A DNA stretch of 64,000 nt from contig NZ_JTDV01000013.1 of assembly GCF_000943555.1 (NCBI RefSeq), positions 62,001 through 126,000 of the forward strand, read 5' to 3'. The notes under the pieces were generated by a model that did not search any database, was not told the DNA's origin, and saw only the letters and a program-made list of their open reading frames with translations. Shown here in pieces: positions 44,074 through 52,188 of the stretch. Position 1 is the stretch's first letter. The number at the start of each line of letters is the position of its first letter. A program made the translations under genes and the position numbers. This stretch comes from Neotamlana nanhaiensis. GTDB taxonomy: Bacteria; Bacteroidota; Bacteroidia; Flavobacteriales; Flavobacteriaceae.

Positions 44074-44268
44074 AATCTTTTTGTTTGATGTTGCTCAAAA
44101 CTAATTACTTAAATGGTGTTTTTCAATAAAAATGTACACATGGTAATTTTAAGGGTTTTAACATCAAGGTTAATGGTATAACGTGCAAATAATTTACGTT
44201 GGTTTAATTAAAAATGCTGTTTGTACACTATTTTTTGATGCTTTTGTATTTCTACCTATTTTTAAAGT

Positions 44269-45240
44269 ATGGTTATCATTAAAAAACATATGTCGCAAAT
44301 ACTTGTTCATATACTTTTTTGGATGCTTTTTGTGTTTGTGTCGTTATTTTTATTTTCCAATTATTATTGGCGGGAAAACCCATTTTTGCAATACTTAGTT
44401 TTGTTGGTGGTAATTGTATATTTAAACCATTTTTTATTACTACCGTTTTTTGTTAAAAAAAAGCTGTACGTCTTTTATATTTTTGTTTTTGCTGCCATTT
44501 CTTTTTTTGCAACTCAGCTGTATTGTTATGCTTTTGCCCAATGTGGGTGCAGTTTGTATAAATGTTTAAGCGATTATTTATGGCAAACTTTGGTGCCTTT
44601 AATTTTCTTTTCGTTTGTTTGGATGCTATATCGTTTTATTGATGAACAGCAGGAAGTAGAAAAGGTGAAAAAGGAGCACTCCGAAATGGAATTAAAATTC
44701 TTGAAATCGCAAATTAATCCGCATGTACTCTTCAATAACTTAAACACGATTTATTCGTACGCTTTAGAAAAACCAGACGAAACACCCGAGCTTATTTTAA
44801 TGCTATCAAACAACTTAAAACATGTGTTATACGAAAGCAACGAAAATGTTGTGGCTTTGGAAAAAGAGATGGTGTTTATCGATAATTATATTCAATTTCA
44901 AAAACTTCGTACCGAAGGTGTAAAAACTATAAATTATACCCAAAAAATAGATGCTTATAACCACCGCATTGCGCCTTTATTACTTATTACCATAATTGAA
45001 AATGCTTTTAAACATAGTGTTTTAAATAGTGTTATTTCTATTGATATTAAGGTTGAAAATGGCCAGCTAAAATTAACCTGCGAAAACGATTTTGATGTTT
45101 TAAAAGGAAGTACAGCCCAACAAAATATTGGTTTAAAAAACTTAGAAAAACGTTTAGGCTTACAATATAAAAACAACTACCAATTAAAGGTTGAAAAAAA
45201 GGAAAGGTTTAAAGTAATACTGCTAATTAACTTACAATGA
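44269..45240 (+). CDS. LytS-type sensor histidine kinase
   Basis: A 323-residue kinase of the His_kinase (LytS/YpdA) family. Four membrane helices fill residues ~10-125 with very short loops, then a coiled linker, then the phospho-acceptor His152 in LKSQINPHVLFNNLNTIY (usual form NPHFLFN) and an ATPase domain with ITIIENAFKHS and NIGLKNLEKRL. Its last 4 bases overlap the start of the LytTR regulator gene (ATGA), forming a two-component pair. An alternative start at 44290 (MSQILVHILFW) is possible. The signal is unknown. Confidence 0.93.
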   Translation: MVIIKKHMSQILVHILFWMLFVFVSLFLFSNYYWRENPFLQYLVLLVVIVYLNHFLLLPFFVKKKLYVFYIFVFAAISFFATQLYCYAFAQCGCSLYKCLSDYLWQTLVPLIFFSFVWMLYRFIDEQQEVEKVKKEHSEMELKFLKSQINPHVLFNNLNTIYSYALEKPDETPELILMLSNNLKHVLYESNENVVALEKEMVFIDNYIQFQKLRTEGVKTINYTQKIDAYNHRIAPLLLITIIENAFKHSVLNSVISIDIKVENGQLKLTCENDFDVLKGSTAQQNIGLKNLEKRLGLQYKNNYQLKVEKKERFKVILLINLQ

Positions 45241-45926
45241 ATTGCATTATAATTGAAGATGAAATACCTGCACAAAACATTATAAAAAACTACATTAAAA
45301 AATTACCAAATGTAGAAATTAAGGGTGTATTTAAAGCTGCTATTGAAGCTAATGCGTTTTTAAACACTAACCAAGTCGATGTGGTTTTTCTCGATATTAA
45401 TTTACCCGATATGCCGGGTTTAGATTTTATAAAAACCATTAAAAATCCGCCAGAAATTATCATAACAACGGCTTATCCAGAATTTGCAGTTTCGAGTTTT
45501 GAGCTCGATACTATTGTCGATTATTTAGTAAAACCATTTTCATTCAATCGGTTTTTAAAAGCTGTAAACAAAGCCGAAACGCGATTGCAACCAAATGAAG
45601 ATTTACCCAGTTTAAACAACGAATACTTTTTTTTAAACGTTGATAAAACCCTTCATAAAATTACTGTAAAATCTATTTTATACATCGAATCGCAGCGCAA
45701 TTATATTACGGTGGTTACAGAAAGTCAGAAATTATCGTACATCGATTCATTAAAAAATTGGGTGGAAAAATTACCCGAAAATCAGTTTTTGCAAGTGCAT
45801 AAAAGCTTCATAATAAACCGTAAATTTGTCGATAAAATTTCTGGAAACATCGTTTATGTTAGCCAGCAAAAAATTCCTATTGGTAGAACGTATAAGTCGA
45901 AACTTTTAGCAGTGTTAGGCATATAA
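45237..45926 (+). CDS. LytTR family response regulator
   Basis: A 229-residue regulator with a receiver domain (about 1-118: IIIEDE acidic pocket, phospho-acceptor Asp53 in VFLDINLPDMPG, TTAYPEFA and the Lys in VDYLVKPF) and a C-terminal LytTR DNA-binding domain (about 130-228: ILYIESQRNYITVVTESQ, FLQVHKSFIINRKFVDKI, IPIGRTYKSKLL). It pairs with the kinase whose gene overlaps by 4 bases. LytTR regulators bind direct repeats upstream of targets; the next gene, coding a secreted lysine-rich coiled coil, is a candidate. Confidence 0.95.
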   Translation: MNCIIIEDEIPAQNIIKNYIKKLPNVEIKGVFKAAIEANAFLNTNQVDVVFLDINLPDMPGLDFIKTIKNPPEIIITTAYPEFAVSSFELDTIVDYLVKPFSFNRFLKAVNKAETRLQPNEDLPSLNNEYFFLNVDKTLHKITVKSILYIESQRNYITVVTESQKLSYIDSLKNWVEKLPENQFLQVHKSFIINRKFVDKISGNIVYVSQQKIPIGRTYKSKLLAVLGI

Positions 45927-45993
45927 ATTTTTGTTAAAGAAGTAACTTTTATAAAAGCGGCGTGTCTTAACGTAAACAATAAAACAAAATAAA

Positions 45994-46473
45994 ATGATAA
46001 AATATGTAATGTTAGCCCTGTGTTTTAGCTTAAGTTTAGCTGTAGGTGCGCAAAAAGTAAAGATTAATGATGAAAATTTTGAAATAAAAGGCGAGCGCAT
46101 TTTTAAAGATGGAACCGATGTAACCGAAACCTTAACTTTAGAAAATAAAGCTGAAATTAAAAAAGCAATTCAGCAGCAAAAAGAAGCAGAATTAGCAAAA
46201 CAAGCCGAAAAGGTTGAAAAAGAAGCTAAAAAGTTAGAGAAAAAGGAAAAAGCAGCCGAAAAAAAACGTAAAAAAGCCGAAAAGGAATTAGCTAAGAAAC
46301 AAAAAGCGCAAGCGAGTTTCGATAAGGCAAAAAGTAATTTAACCAAGGCTAAAGAAAAACGCTTAAAGCTTCAAGAGCGCGGTAAATTATCGCCTGTTGA
46401 TGAGGCAAAATGGGATAAGAAAATAAAATCTCTGGAAGAGAAAACGGCAAAAGCCAAAAAGAAATTAAAATAA
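45994..46473 (+). CDS. Secreted lysine-rich coiled-coil protein
   Basis: A 159-residue protein with a signal peptide (about 1-19, ending AVGAQ), a short beta part (KVKINDENFEIKGERIFKDG) and then ~110 residues of unbroken charged helix, rich in Lys, Glu and Ala (EKVEKEAKKLEKKEKAAEK), which should form a long coiled coil. I know of no named function. The location would be the periplasm. It follows the LytS/LytT pair by 67 bases on the same strand and could be a target or part of that unit. Its Lys-rich composition makes homology searches prone to false hits. Confidence 0.78.
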   Translation: MIKYVMLALCFSLSLAVGAQKVKINDENFEIKGERIFKDGTDVTETLTLENKAEIKKAIQQQKEAELAKQAEKVEKEAKKLEKKEKAAEKKRKKAEKELAKKQKAQASFDKAKSNLTKAKEKRLKLQERGKLSPVDEAKWDKKIKSLEEKTAKAKKKLK

Positions 46474-46520
46474 TTTCATTTCATAAGTATTAGTTAGCGC
46501 TATTTTGAGTACTTTGTATT

Positions 46521-47306
46521 ATGCAAGAAAACCTCGAAATAGCGTTAATTCAATCGGATTTAGCTTGGGAAAATCCCGAACAAAACCGAATTAATTTTAC
46601 AAACTACATAGAACAACTTCCCGAAACTGTCGATGTGGTTTTACTTCCCGAAATGTTTACTACTGGTTTTACTATGAATGCGGCGCGAGTTGCCGAAACT
46701 ATGCAAGGAAAAACAGTAGCTTGGATGCAACATTTGGCAGTTAAATATGATGTTGCCATTATTGGAAGCATTATTATCGAAGAAAATAACAACTTTTTTA
46801 ACCGATTAATTTTTGCAAAGCCTAATGGTGATTTAGAGTGTTATAATAAACGCCACACTTTCACACTTGCTGGCGAAGACAAAGTATACACTGCGGGAAA
46901 TAAAAAGCTAATAGTCGATTTTAAAGGTTGGAAAATTTGCCCTTTAATTTGTTACGATTTACGTTTTCCTGTTTGGGCAAGAAATACCGAAAATTATGAT
47001 GTGTTACTTTATGTGGCTAATTGGCCAAAACCAAGAATTTCGGCTTGGGATACGCTATTGAAAGCACGAGCTATTGAAAACATGAGTTACTGCATTGGTG
47101 TAAATCGTGTAGGTAGTGATGCGCTTAATAACGAATACTGTGGGCACTCGGCCGTTTATGATGTTTTAGGTAACAACATTGAAACTTTTAGGCCCAATGA
47201 AGCAGGCGTAAAAATAGTGTCACTAAGTAAAAATCATATAGATTTATACCGAAATAAATTACGTTTTTTAAACGATATGGATGTGTTTTCTATTCAGGAA
47301 AAGTAA
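46521..47306 (+). CDS. Nitrilase-family amidase (omega-amidase YafV type)
   Basis: A 261-residue carbon-nitrogen hydrolase with the complete triad Glu44 (LLPEMFTTGF), Lys110 (CYNKRHTF) and Cys144 (LICYDLRFPVWAR). The sequence fits the branch of omega-amidase YafV, which hydrolyses 2-oxoglutaramate or 2-oxosuccinamate, including WPKPRISAWDTLLKARAIENMSY. Cytoplasmic, no signal peptide. Length is standard. It converges on the following lipoprotein gene with a 17-base overlap. Family certain; substrate by similarity only. Confidence 0.93.
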   Translation: MQENLEIALIQSDLAWENPEQNRINFTNYIEQLPETVDVVLLPEMFTTGFTMNAARVAETMQGKTVAWMQHLAVKYDVAIIGSIIIEENNNFFNRLIFAKPNGDLECYNKRHTFTLAGEDKVYTAGNKKLIVDFKGWKICPLICYDLRFPVWARNTENYDVLLYVANWPKPRISAWDTLLKARAIENMSYCIGVNRVGSDALNNEYCGHSAVYDVLGNNIETFRPNEAGVKIVSLSKNHIDLYRNKLRFLNDMDVFSIQEK

Positions 47307-48894
47307 GCGATTCTGTAATTCCCCAATCGGCTCTAATTTCTACCTCGTTAAAATGATATACTTGCTCTGGTTGTATCTTTTTTAAGAACATACCTGGGTC
47401 GTATTGTTCATTTTTATTGGTGTCATAAATAACACGAATTAAATATTTTCCAGGAGCTAAACTTAAAAATTCAACAGGTGATTCGGTAGCAGCATAACGT
47501 TCAAATTTTACTTCACCTTTATTGTCGGTTAACTGAAAAATAAGCGGAAATTTTGCATTTATCAAAGTAAATCGAGCGAAACCAAAATCCGATTCCTTTT
47601 TTGTACTTACCGAAAATTGAAGCGTATCATTTTTATTATTAAAAAAGTCGGTAAAAGCTTCCGGTAGAATATCGATACTATATTTGTTTTCGTAGGTTTT
47701 ATCGAAACGAAAGGAATAGGTATTCGTTAAGCTATCATAACTGGTTTTAAAATTAACCGTTGCCGAATCTTTATCCATCATCGACACTTTTGAAGCATCA
47801 AAATTCACAAAAGGAACATTGGCAAAAATCTTAAAATCTTCATCTAAACCAATAGTTCCCGATGGTGATTTGTTTATAATTAACGAGTCGCGTTTTTGCT
47901 CACTAATTCTGGCAGTAAAATCTTTTTCGTAGTTTTTGTTTGTTACTTTAAATAACAACGAATCTACTTTTAAGCGCGGTTTATACCAATAGTAAAGTGT
48001 ATCGGCTTTTTCATCTTTGGTAATGCGATATGTAAAATCTTCTGGCGTTTCAGAAACGATGTTTATATTCATATTTTCATGACTTCCTTCGTAGCCAAAA
48101 GCAATTTTTTCGCCCGAAAATAAACGTGGTCTGGTCGCTTTAAAATCTAGAGCTTCTTTAAACAGTTTTAAGGTGTAACTACTATCGGTTGGAACGGTAA
48201 TAAATTCTTTGTGAAATGCAACGTCGTCCGTTTTTTGCTGAAATTTATTGTCGCCATTATTGTCTTTTAAAGCCATAAGTAAATACTTGCCAGCTCTAAT
48301 GTTTTCAATCTTAAAAGCGGTTAAACTATCTAAAGTGTTGGTAATGTATTTTGGAACTTCTTTGTAAATAATAGAATCGGTATAAGCGCTGTCAATTTCA
48401 TATAACGCCACATTAACAAATGCTTCGGGTTTGGTTTGTAAGGCATCAACAATATTACCCTTTACGGTGAGCGAATCAATATAACTTCCCGTTGAAAAAA
48501 CAAAGCGATAATACGGGTAGGGGTTGCCTTCATTATTATCAACAATACTATTGCCAAAGTTAAAGGCGTATGTGGTGTTAGGCGGTAAGGTGTCGTTAAT
48601 TTTAATGCTAATTTTTTTGCTAGCGCTACCTTGAGGCATAATATCGGGTTTATGCTTCATGGGTGGTGAAATAATAAGTTGCTTGTCAATGTCTTTAACT
48701 TTAACGTACTCGTTAAACTCAATTTCAATTTCGTTGCCCTTAGAGTTAGTGGTAAAATTTTCGGGCGAAGACCTAACAATTTCAGGAGGTGTTTCATCTT
48801 TAGGGCCACCATCTGGCGAACCACGATTGGCACAATTAACCAAAATTAAACCAAAACTAAAGGCTAAAATTAAGTCGCGAAGCGTTTTATTCAT
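47290..48894 (-). CDS. Ig-like domain lipoprotein
   Basis: A 534-residue lipoprotein with lipobox LVNC (Cys21) followed by ANRGSPDGGPKDETPPEIV, a start often seen in Bacteroidota lipoproteins with a BIG_5/SbsA Ig-like domain. That domain covers about 36-135 (PENFTTNSKGNEIEIEFNEYVKV, PNTTYAFNFGNSIVDNNEGN). Further beta domains follow, ending in a carboxypeptidase-regulatory-like part (LAPGKYLIRVIYDTNKNEQYDPG). It is probably attached to the outer membrane. No enzyme motif is seen. Function unknown. It is transcribed from the same strand as comF, after it, with a 58-base gap. Confidence 0.88.
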   Translation of the reverse strand: MNKTLRDLILAFSFGLILVNCANRGSPDGGPKDETPPEIVRSSPENFTTNSKGNEIEIEFNEYVKVKDIDKQLIISPPMKHKPDIMPQGSASKKISIKINDTLPPNTTYAFNFGNSIVDNNEGNPYPYYRFVFSTGSYIDSLTVKGNIVDALQTKPEAFVNVALYEIDSAYTDSIIYKEVPKYITNTLDSLTAFKIENIRAGKYLLMALKDNNGDNKFQQKTDDVAFHKEFITVPTDSSYTLKLFKEALDFKATRPRLFSGEKIAFGYEGSHENMNINIVSETPEDFTYRITKDEKADTLYYWYKPRLKVDSLLFKVTNKNYEKDFTARISEQKRDSLIINKSPSGTIGLDEDFKIFANVPFVNFDASKVSMMDKDSATVNFKTSYDSLTNTYSFRFDKTYENKYSIDILPEAFTDFFNNKNDTLQFSVSTKKESDFGFARFTLINAKFPLIFQLTDNKGEVKFERYAATESPVEFLSLAPGKYLIRVIYDTNKNEQYDPGMFLKKIQPEQVYHFNEVEIRADWGITESLTFPE

Positions 48895-48952
48895 CTAACA
48901 ATAAAAATTTTTACAAACCTACATAATTTTAAGGTTATAACGCCAAACTAGT

Positions 48953-49630
48953 TTAGGCTATTGCCATGGTAGCAATACTTATTTTTAAGTTTTCGGCTTG
49001 GTTTAATACATTTATACAAGCTTCTAAAGTTGCGCCGGTGGTAATTATATCGTCTACCAATAAAATATGTTTGTTTTTAATACTAGCCTTATTCTTTAGT
49101 GCAAAAAGTTGTTGGTTATCATTCCAACGTAAAATACGTTCTTTGGTGGTTTGAGATGTTGTGTTGGTTATTTTTAAAAGCACATCATTGCGGTAGTCGG
49201 CATTTAAGGCTGTGGCTAGTTGTTTACCAAATTTTGCAACCTGATTGTAACCACGTTTTTTGAGTTTGTTTTTATGAAGCGGGACAGGTATCACAACATC
49301 AATATTTTGGTAAGCTTTAATGTTTTTAAGTTCGCCGCCCAACCAATTCCCTAAAACCACACCAATATTTTCGTGTCCTTTATATTTTAACCCGTGAATA
49401 AGTTGTTGCACTAATCCTTTTTTTTGAAATCTAAAAAGAGCCGTACCGTGTTCTATTTTAGCTCTTCCGTAAAGCACTTTTTTTACCGTATCGTCATCGG
49501 TAAAATGAAAATTAGTAACCGGTAAATCGTGTCTGCATGTGGTGCAAATACTAACTTCGTTGTCGTGAAGCAAGTTTTGGCAAGCGTAACACACTTCAGG
49601 AAAAAATAAATTTACTAGGTTTTTTAGCAT
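48953..49630 (-). CDS. comF: ComF family protein (phosphoribosyltransferase fold)
   Basis: A 225-residue protein from MLKNLVNLFFPEVC (ATG at 49630). An N-terminal zinc ribbon has CYAC and CTTC pairs (residues ~15-35), then a PRTase-type domain with YNQVAKFGKQLA and the PRPP loop ILLVDDIITTGATL near residue 190. In competent bacteria ComF helps take up single-stranded DNA; in Bacteroidota the role is less clear. The reading frame continues 78 bases upstream, but those codons lie in the dispersed repeat at 49640-49724, so they are not part of the protein. Confidence 0.92.
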   Translation of the reverse strand: MLKNLVNLFFPEVCYACQNLLHDNEVSICTTCRHDLPVTNFHFTDDDTVKKVLYGRAKIEHGTALFRFQKKGLVQQLIHGLKYKGHENIGVVLGNWLGGELKNIKAYQNIDVVIPVPLHKNKLKKRGYNQVAKFGKQLATALNADYRNDVLLKITNTTSQTTKERILRWNDNQQLFALKNKASIKNKHILLVDDIITTGATLEACINVLNQAENLKISIATMAIA

Positions 49631-49639
49631 AATTTTTTT

Positions 49640-49724
49640 GGCATTACCCCGCTTTAGCGCGGTCGGGCTTTTCGTTGCAATCTTTTGCTTAGGCAAAAGG
49701 ATTTTCACTGCAATCCCTAATGCA
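49640..49724. repeat. Dispersed TAACGC-end repeat, copy 3
   Basis: Starts GGCATTACCCCGCTTTAGCG and ends CTGCAATCCCTAATGCA. The middle, GGGCTTTTCGTTGCAATC, matches copy 4 in reverse complement. CCGC/GCGG and TTTTGC/GCAAAA pairs give two hairpins. It lies 9 bases upstream of the comF start, between comF and glyS. Confidence 0.8.
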
Positions 49725-49845
49725 CTTTATCAATACATTTTGAAATTCTTAAAAAGATTTTAGCATTAGTAATCCAATATAAATAATAATTTATGAATTT
49801 GCATCAAATTTTATTAAACAAGAGTAATAGTTAATTTCGGTTTTA

Positions 49846-49853
49846 TATTTTTG
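49846..49853 (+). promoter_or_regulatory. glyS promoter element very close to the start codon
   Basis: TATTTTTG fits the -7 consensus and lies only 4 bases before the ATG at 49858. If used, transcription would start at or next to the start codon, giving a leaderless mRNA. No -33 TTG is seen at the usual distance. Confidence 0.45.
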
Positions 49854-49857
49854 CAGC

Positions 49858-51402
49858 ATGGCAAATCAAGATGATCAATTTAAGAAGGTTATATCGCATG
49901 CAAAGGAATACGGTTATGTATTTCAAAGTAGCGAAATTTACGACGGTTTAAGTGCCGTTTACGACTATGCACAAAATGGTGCAGAATTAAAGAAAAATAT
50001 ACGCGACTACTGGTGGAAAGCCATGGTGCAAATGAATGAAAATATTGTGGGTATAGACGCTGCAATTTTTATGCACCCAACCACTTGGAAAGCTTCGGGA
50101 CACGTTGATGCGTTTAACGACCCGTTAATTGATAATAAAGACTCTAAAAAACGCTATCGCGCCGATGTTTTAATTGAAGACTACTGTGCTAAAATTGAAG
50201 CAAAAATTGAAAAAGAGGTTAAAAAGGCCGAAAAGCGTTTTGGTGATGCGTTTAATAAAGAAGAATTTGTAAGTACTAACGGGCGCGTTTTAGGTTATCA
50301 AGAAAAAATTGATACCACACTTTCGCGTATGGCAAAATCGTTAGAAAACGAAGATTTAGCTGACGTTAAAGCCTTAATTGAAGAGTTAGACATAGCAGAT
50401 CCGTTAACGGGAAGTAAAAATTGGACTGATGTTAAGCAGTTTAATCTCATGTTTGGTACCAAACTTGGTGCTTCTGCCGAAAGTGCAATGGATTTATACC
50501 TGCGCCCAGAAACGGCTCAAGGTATTTTTGTAAACTTTTTAAACGTGCAAAAAACGGGACGCATGAAAATTCCGTTTGGTATTGCGCAAACAGGTAAAGC
50601 CTTTAGAAACGAAATTGTTGCAAGACAATTTATATTTAGAATGCGTGAGTTCGAACAAATGGAGATGCAGTTTTTTATTAAACCAGGCACTCAAAAAGAG
50701 TGGTACGAACACTGGAAAGAAACACGCTTAAAATGGCATTTAAGTTTAGGTATGGGCGAAGATTTATATCGTTTTCATGATCATGAAAAATTAGCACATT
50801 ATGCCGATGCCGCTGCCGATATTGAATTTAAATTTCCATTTGGATTTAAAGAATTAGAAGGCATTCACTCGCGTACCGATTTCGATTTAAGTCAGCATGA
50901 AAAATTCTCAGGTAAAAAATTACAGTATTTCGATCCTGAAGAAAATAAAAGCTACGTGCCTTACGTGTTAGAAACATCAATTGGTTTAGACCGTATGTTT
51001 TTAGCGGTATTCTCTAATTCGTTACAAGAAGAAGAATTAGAAAATGGTACAACAAGAACTGTTTTAAAATTGCCAAGTGTTTTAGCACCTGTAAAAGCAG
51101 CGATTTTACCATTAGTTAAAAAAGATGGTTTGCCAGATGTGGCTCGTAAAATTGTTGAGGACTTAAAATGGGATTTCAACGTGATTTACGATGAAAAGGA
51201 TGCTGTTGGGCGTCGTTACAGAAGACAAGATGCAAACGGAACACCGTTCTGTATCACCGTAGATCATGATACTTTAGAAGATAACACGGTAACCATTCGT
51301 CATAGAGATTCAATGGAGCAAGAACGTGTTAAAATTGAAGATTTACGCAACATTATTAAGAAAGATGTTGATGTGCGTAATTGGCTCATGAAAATGAAAT
51401 AA
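49858..51402 (+). CDS. glyS: Glycyl-tRNA synthetase (dimeric type)
   Basis: A 514-residue class II synthetase of the alpha2 (eukaryote/Bacteroidota) type, not the alpha2beta2 type. Motifs include YWWKAMVQMNENIVGIDAAIFMHP near the N-terminus, LMFGTKLG, LYLRPETAQGIFVNF, the motif 2 arginine in FRNEIVARQFIFRMREFEQMEMQFF and YVLETSIGLDRMFLAVF (motif 3). The anticodon-binding domain occupies the last ~120 residues. A strong terminator follows at 51435. Confidence 0.97.
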   Translation: MANQDDQFKKVISHAKEYGYVFQSSEIYDGLSAVYDYAQNGAELKKNIRDYWWKAMVQMNENIVGIDAAIFMHPTTWKASGHVDAFNDPLIDNKDSKKRYRADVLIEDYCAKIEAKIEKEVKKAEKRFGDAFNKEEFVSTNGRVLGYQEKIDTTLSRMAKSLENEDLADVKALIEELDIADPLTGSKNWTDVKQFNLMFGTKLGASAESAMDLYLRPETAQGIFVNFLNVQKTGRMKIPFGIAQTGKAFRNEIVARQFIFRMREFEQMEMQFFIKPGTQKEWYEHWKETRLKWHLSLGMGEDLYRFHDHEKLAHYADAAADIEFKFPFGFKELEGIHSRTDFDLSQHEKFSGKKLQYFDPEENKSYVPYVLETSIGLDRMFLAVFSNSLQEEELENGTTRTVLKLPSVLAPVKAAILPLVKKDGLPDVARKIVEDLKWDFNVIYDEKDAVGRRYRRQDANGTPFCITVDHDTLEDNTVTIRHRDSMEQERVKIEDLRNIIKKDVDVRNWLMKMK

Positions 51403-51434
51403 TACATTCTCGTGCAAGCGGGAATCCTTTTAAT

Positions 51435-51477
51435 AAAAAACAAAACCCTGAGTGATTTTCTCAGGGTTTTGTTTTTT
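51435..51477. terminator. Strong intrinsic terminator after glyS
   Basis: ACAAAACCCTGAG (51440-51452) pairs with CTCAGGGTTTTGT (51460-51472) around TGATTTT, flanked by A-runs and T-runs, so it can stop transcripts from both sides. It lies between the convergent glyS and Lrp-family genes. Confidence 0.9.
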
Positions 51478-51494
51478 ATGAATATATTGTAGGT

Positions 51495-51965
51495 TTATAC
51501 CTTCACCTGTCTATCAATTTGTTGTTCTAAAGATATTAAAGATTCGGTTCTAGAAACACCGTTAATAGGTTGTATTTCCTTATTAAGTAAATGCATTAAA
51601 TGGTTATTGTCTAAACTTAAAACCTTAATAAAAAGACTGTAATTTCCTGTTGTATAATGACATTCTACCACCTCAGGAATACGTTTTAAGGCGTTTACAA
51701 CACTGTCGCTATCGGCAGCTTTATCTAAATAAATACCAACAAATGCTAGGGTTGAAAAACCTAAAATTTTGGGATCGATAATAAATTTTGATCCGGCTAA
51801 TAATTGCGATTTTTCTAATTTGCGTAAACGTTGATGAATGGCAGCTCCCGAAATACCTACGTTACGAGCAATTTCTAAAATTGGCGTTCTGGCATCTTGC
51901 ATTAAGGCTCGAAGTATTTTTTTATCGATACCGTCAATGGTTATGGTTTTTGTTTTCTTTTTCAT
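51495..51965 (-). CDS. Lrp/AsnC family transcriptional regulator
   Basis: A 156-residue regulator with an N-terminal winged HTH (about 8-65: IDKKILRALMQDARTPILEIARNVGISGAAIHQRLRKLEKS) and a C-terminal RAM ligand domain (about 75-150). Such proteins respond to amino acids. It follows the saccharopine-dehydrogenase-like gene in the leftward direction, with a 223-base gap that holds a dispersed repeat, so it is probably separately transcribed but may control that lysine-related gene. Strong family call; ligand inferred only. Confidence 0.93.
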   Translation of the reverse strand: MKKKTKTITIDGIDKKILRALMQDARTPILEIARNVGISGAAIHQRLRKLEKSQLLAGSKFIIDPKILGFSTLAFVGIYLDKAADSDSVVNALKRIPEVVECHYTTGNYSLFIKVLSLDNNHLMHLLNKEIQPINGVSRTESLISLEQQIDRQVKV

Positions 51966-52021
51966 ATGGTTTTAAACTAAAACATAAATATAATAGTTTT
52001 GTTTTAATTTGAAACTAAAAT

Positions 52022-52180
52022 TGCGTTAGGGATTGCAGTGGAAATCCTTTTTACGTGTATTTAAACTTGATTATTAAATATGCTTTTAAGTTTGTTTTTG
52101 GTTGAAGCATTACAAAACTAGTTCGGACTGTTTAGTAAAAAGATTGTAACGAAAAGCCCGACCCCTTGTGGGTAACGCCC
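52022..52180. repeat. Dispersed TAACGC-end repeat, copy 4
   Basis: Begins TGCGTTAGGGATTGCAGTGG and ends GGGTAACGCCC, with the inner block AAAGATTGTAACGAAAAGCC (52139-52158 region). It is the longest copy, with a unique AT-rich middle. It lies between the Lrp gene and the saccharopine-dehydrogenase-like gene. Confidence 0.8.
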
Positions 52181-52188
52181 AATAATGA

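Noticed and set aside
44183-44398. A short reading frame overlapping the start of the LytS-type kinase
   Set aside because: It runs in another frame over conserved membrane helices of the kinase, which is clearly the real gene.
49631-49708. Longer ComF with 26 additional N-terminal residues
   Set aside because: These codons lie largely in a dispersed repeat, and the family begins just before the zinc ribbon, matching the ATG at 49630.
19022-52182. A CRISPR array or tRNA-like clusters suggested by the repeated elements
   Set aside because: The repeated units are far apart, variable in length and lack regular spacing or tRNA folds.
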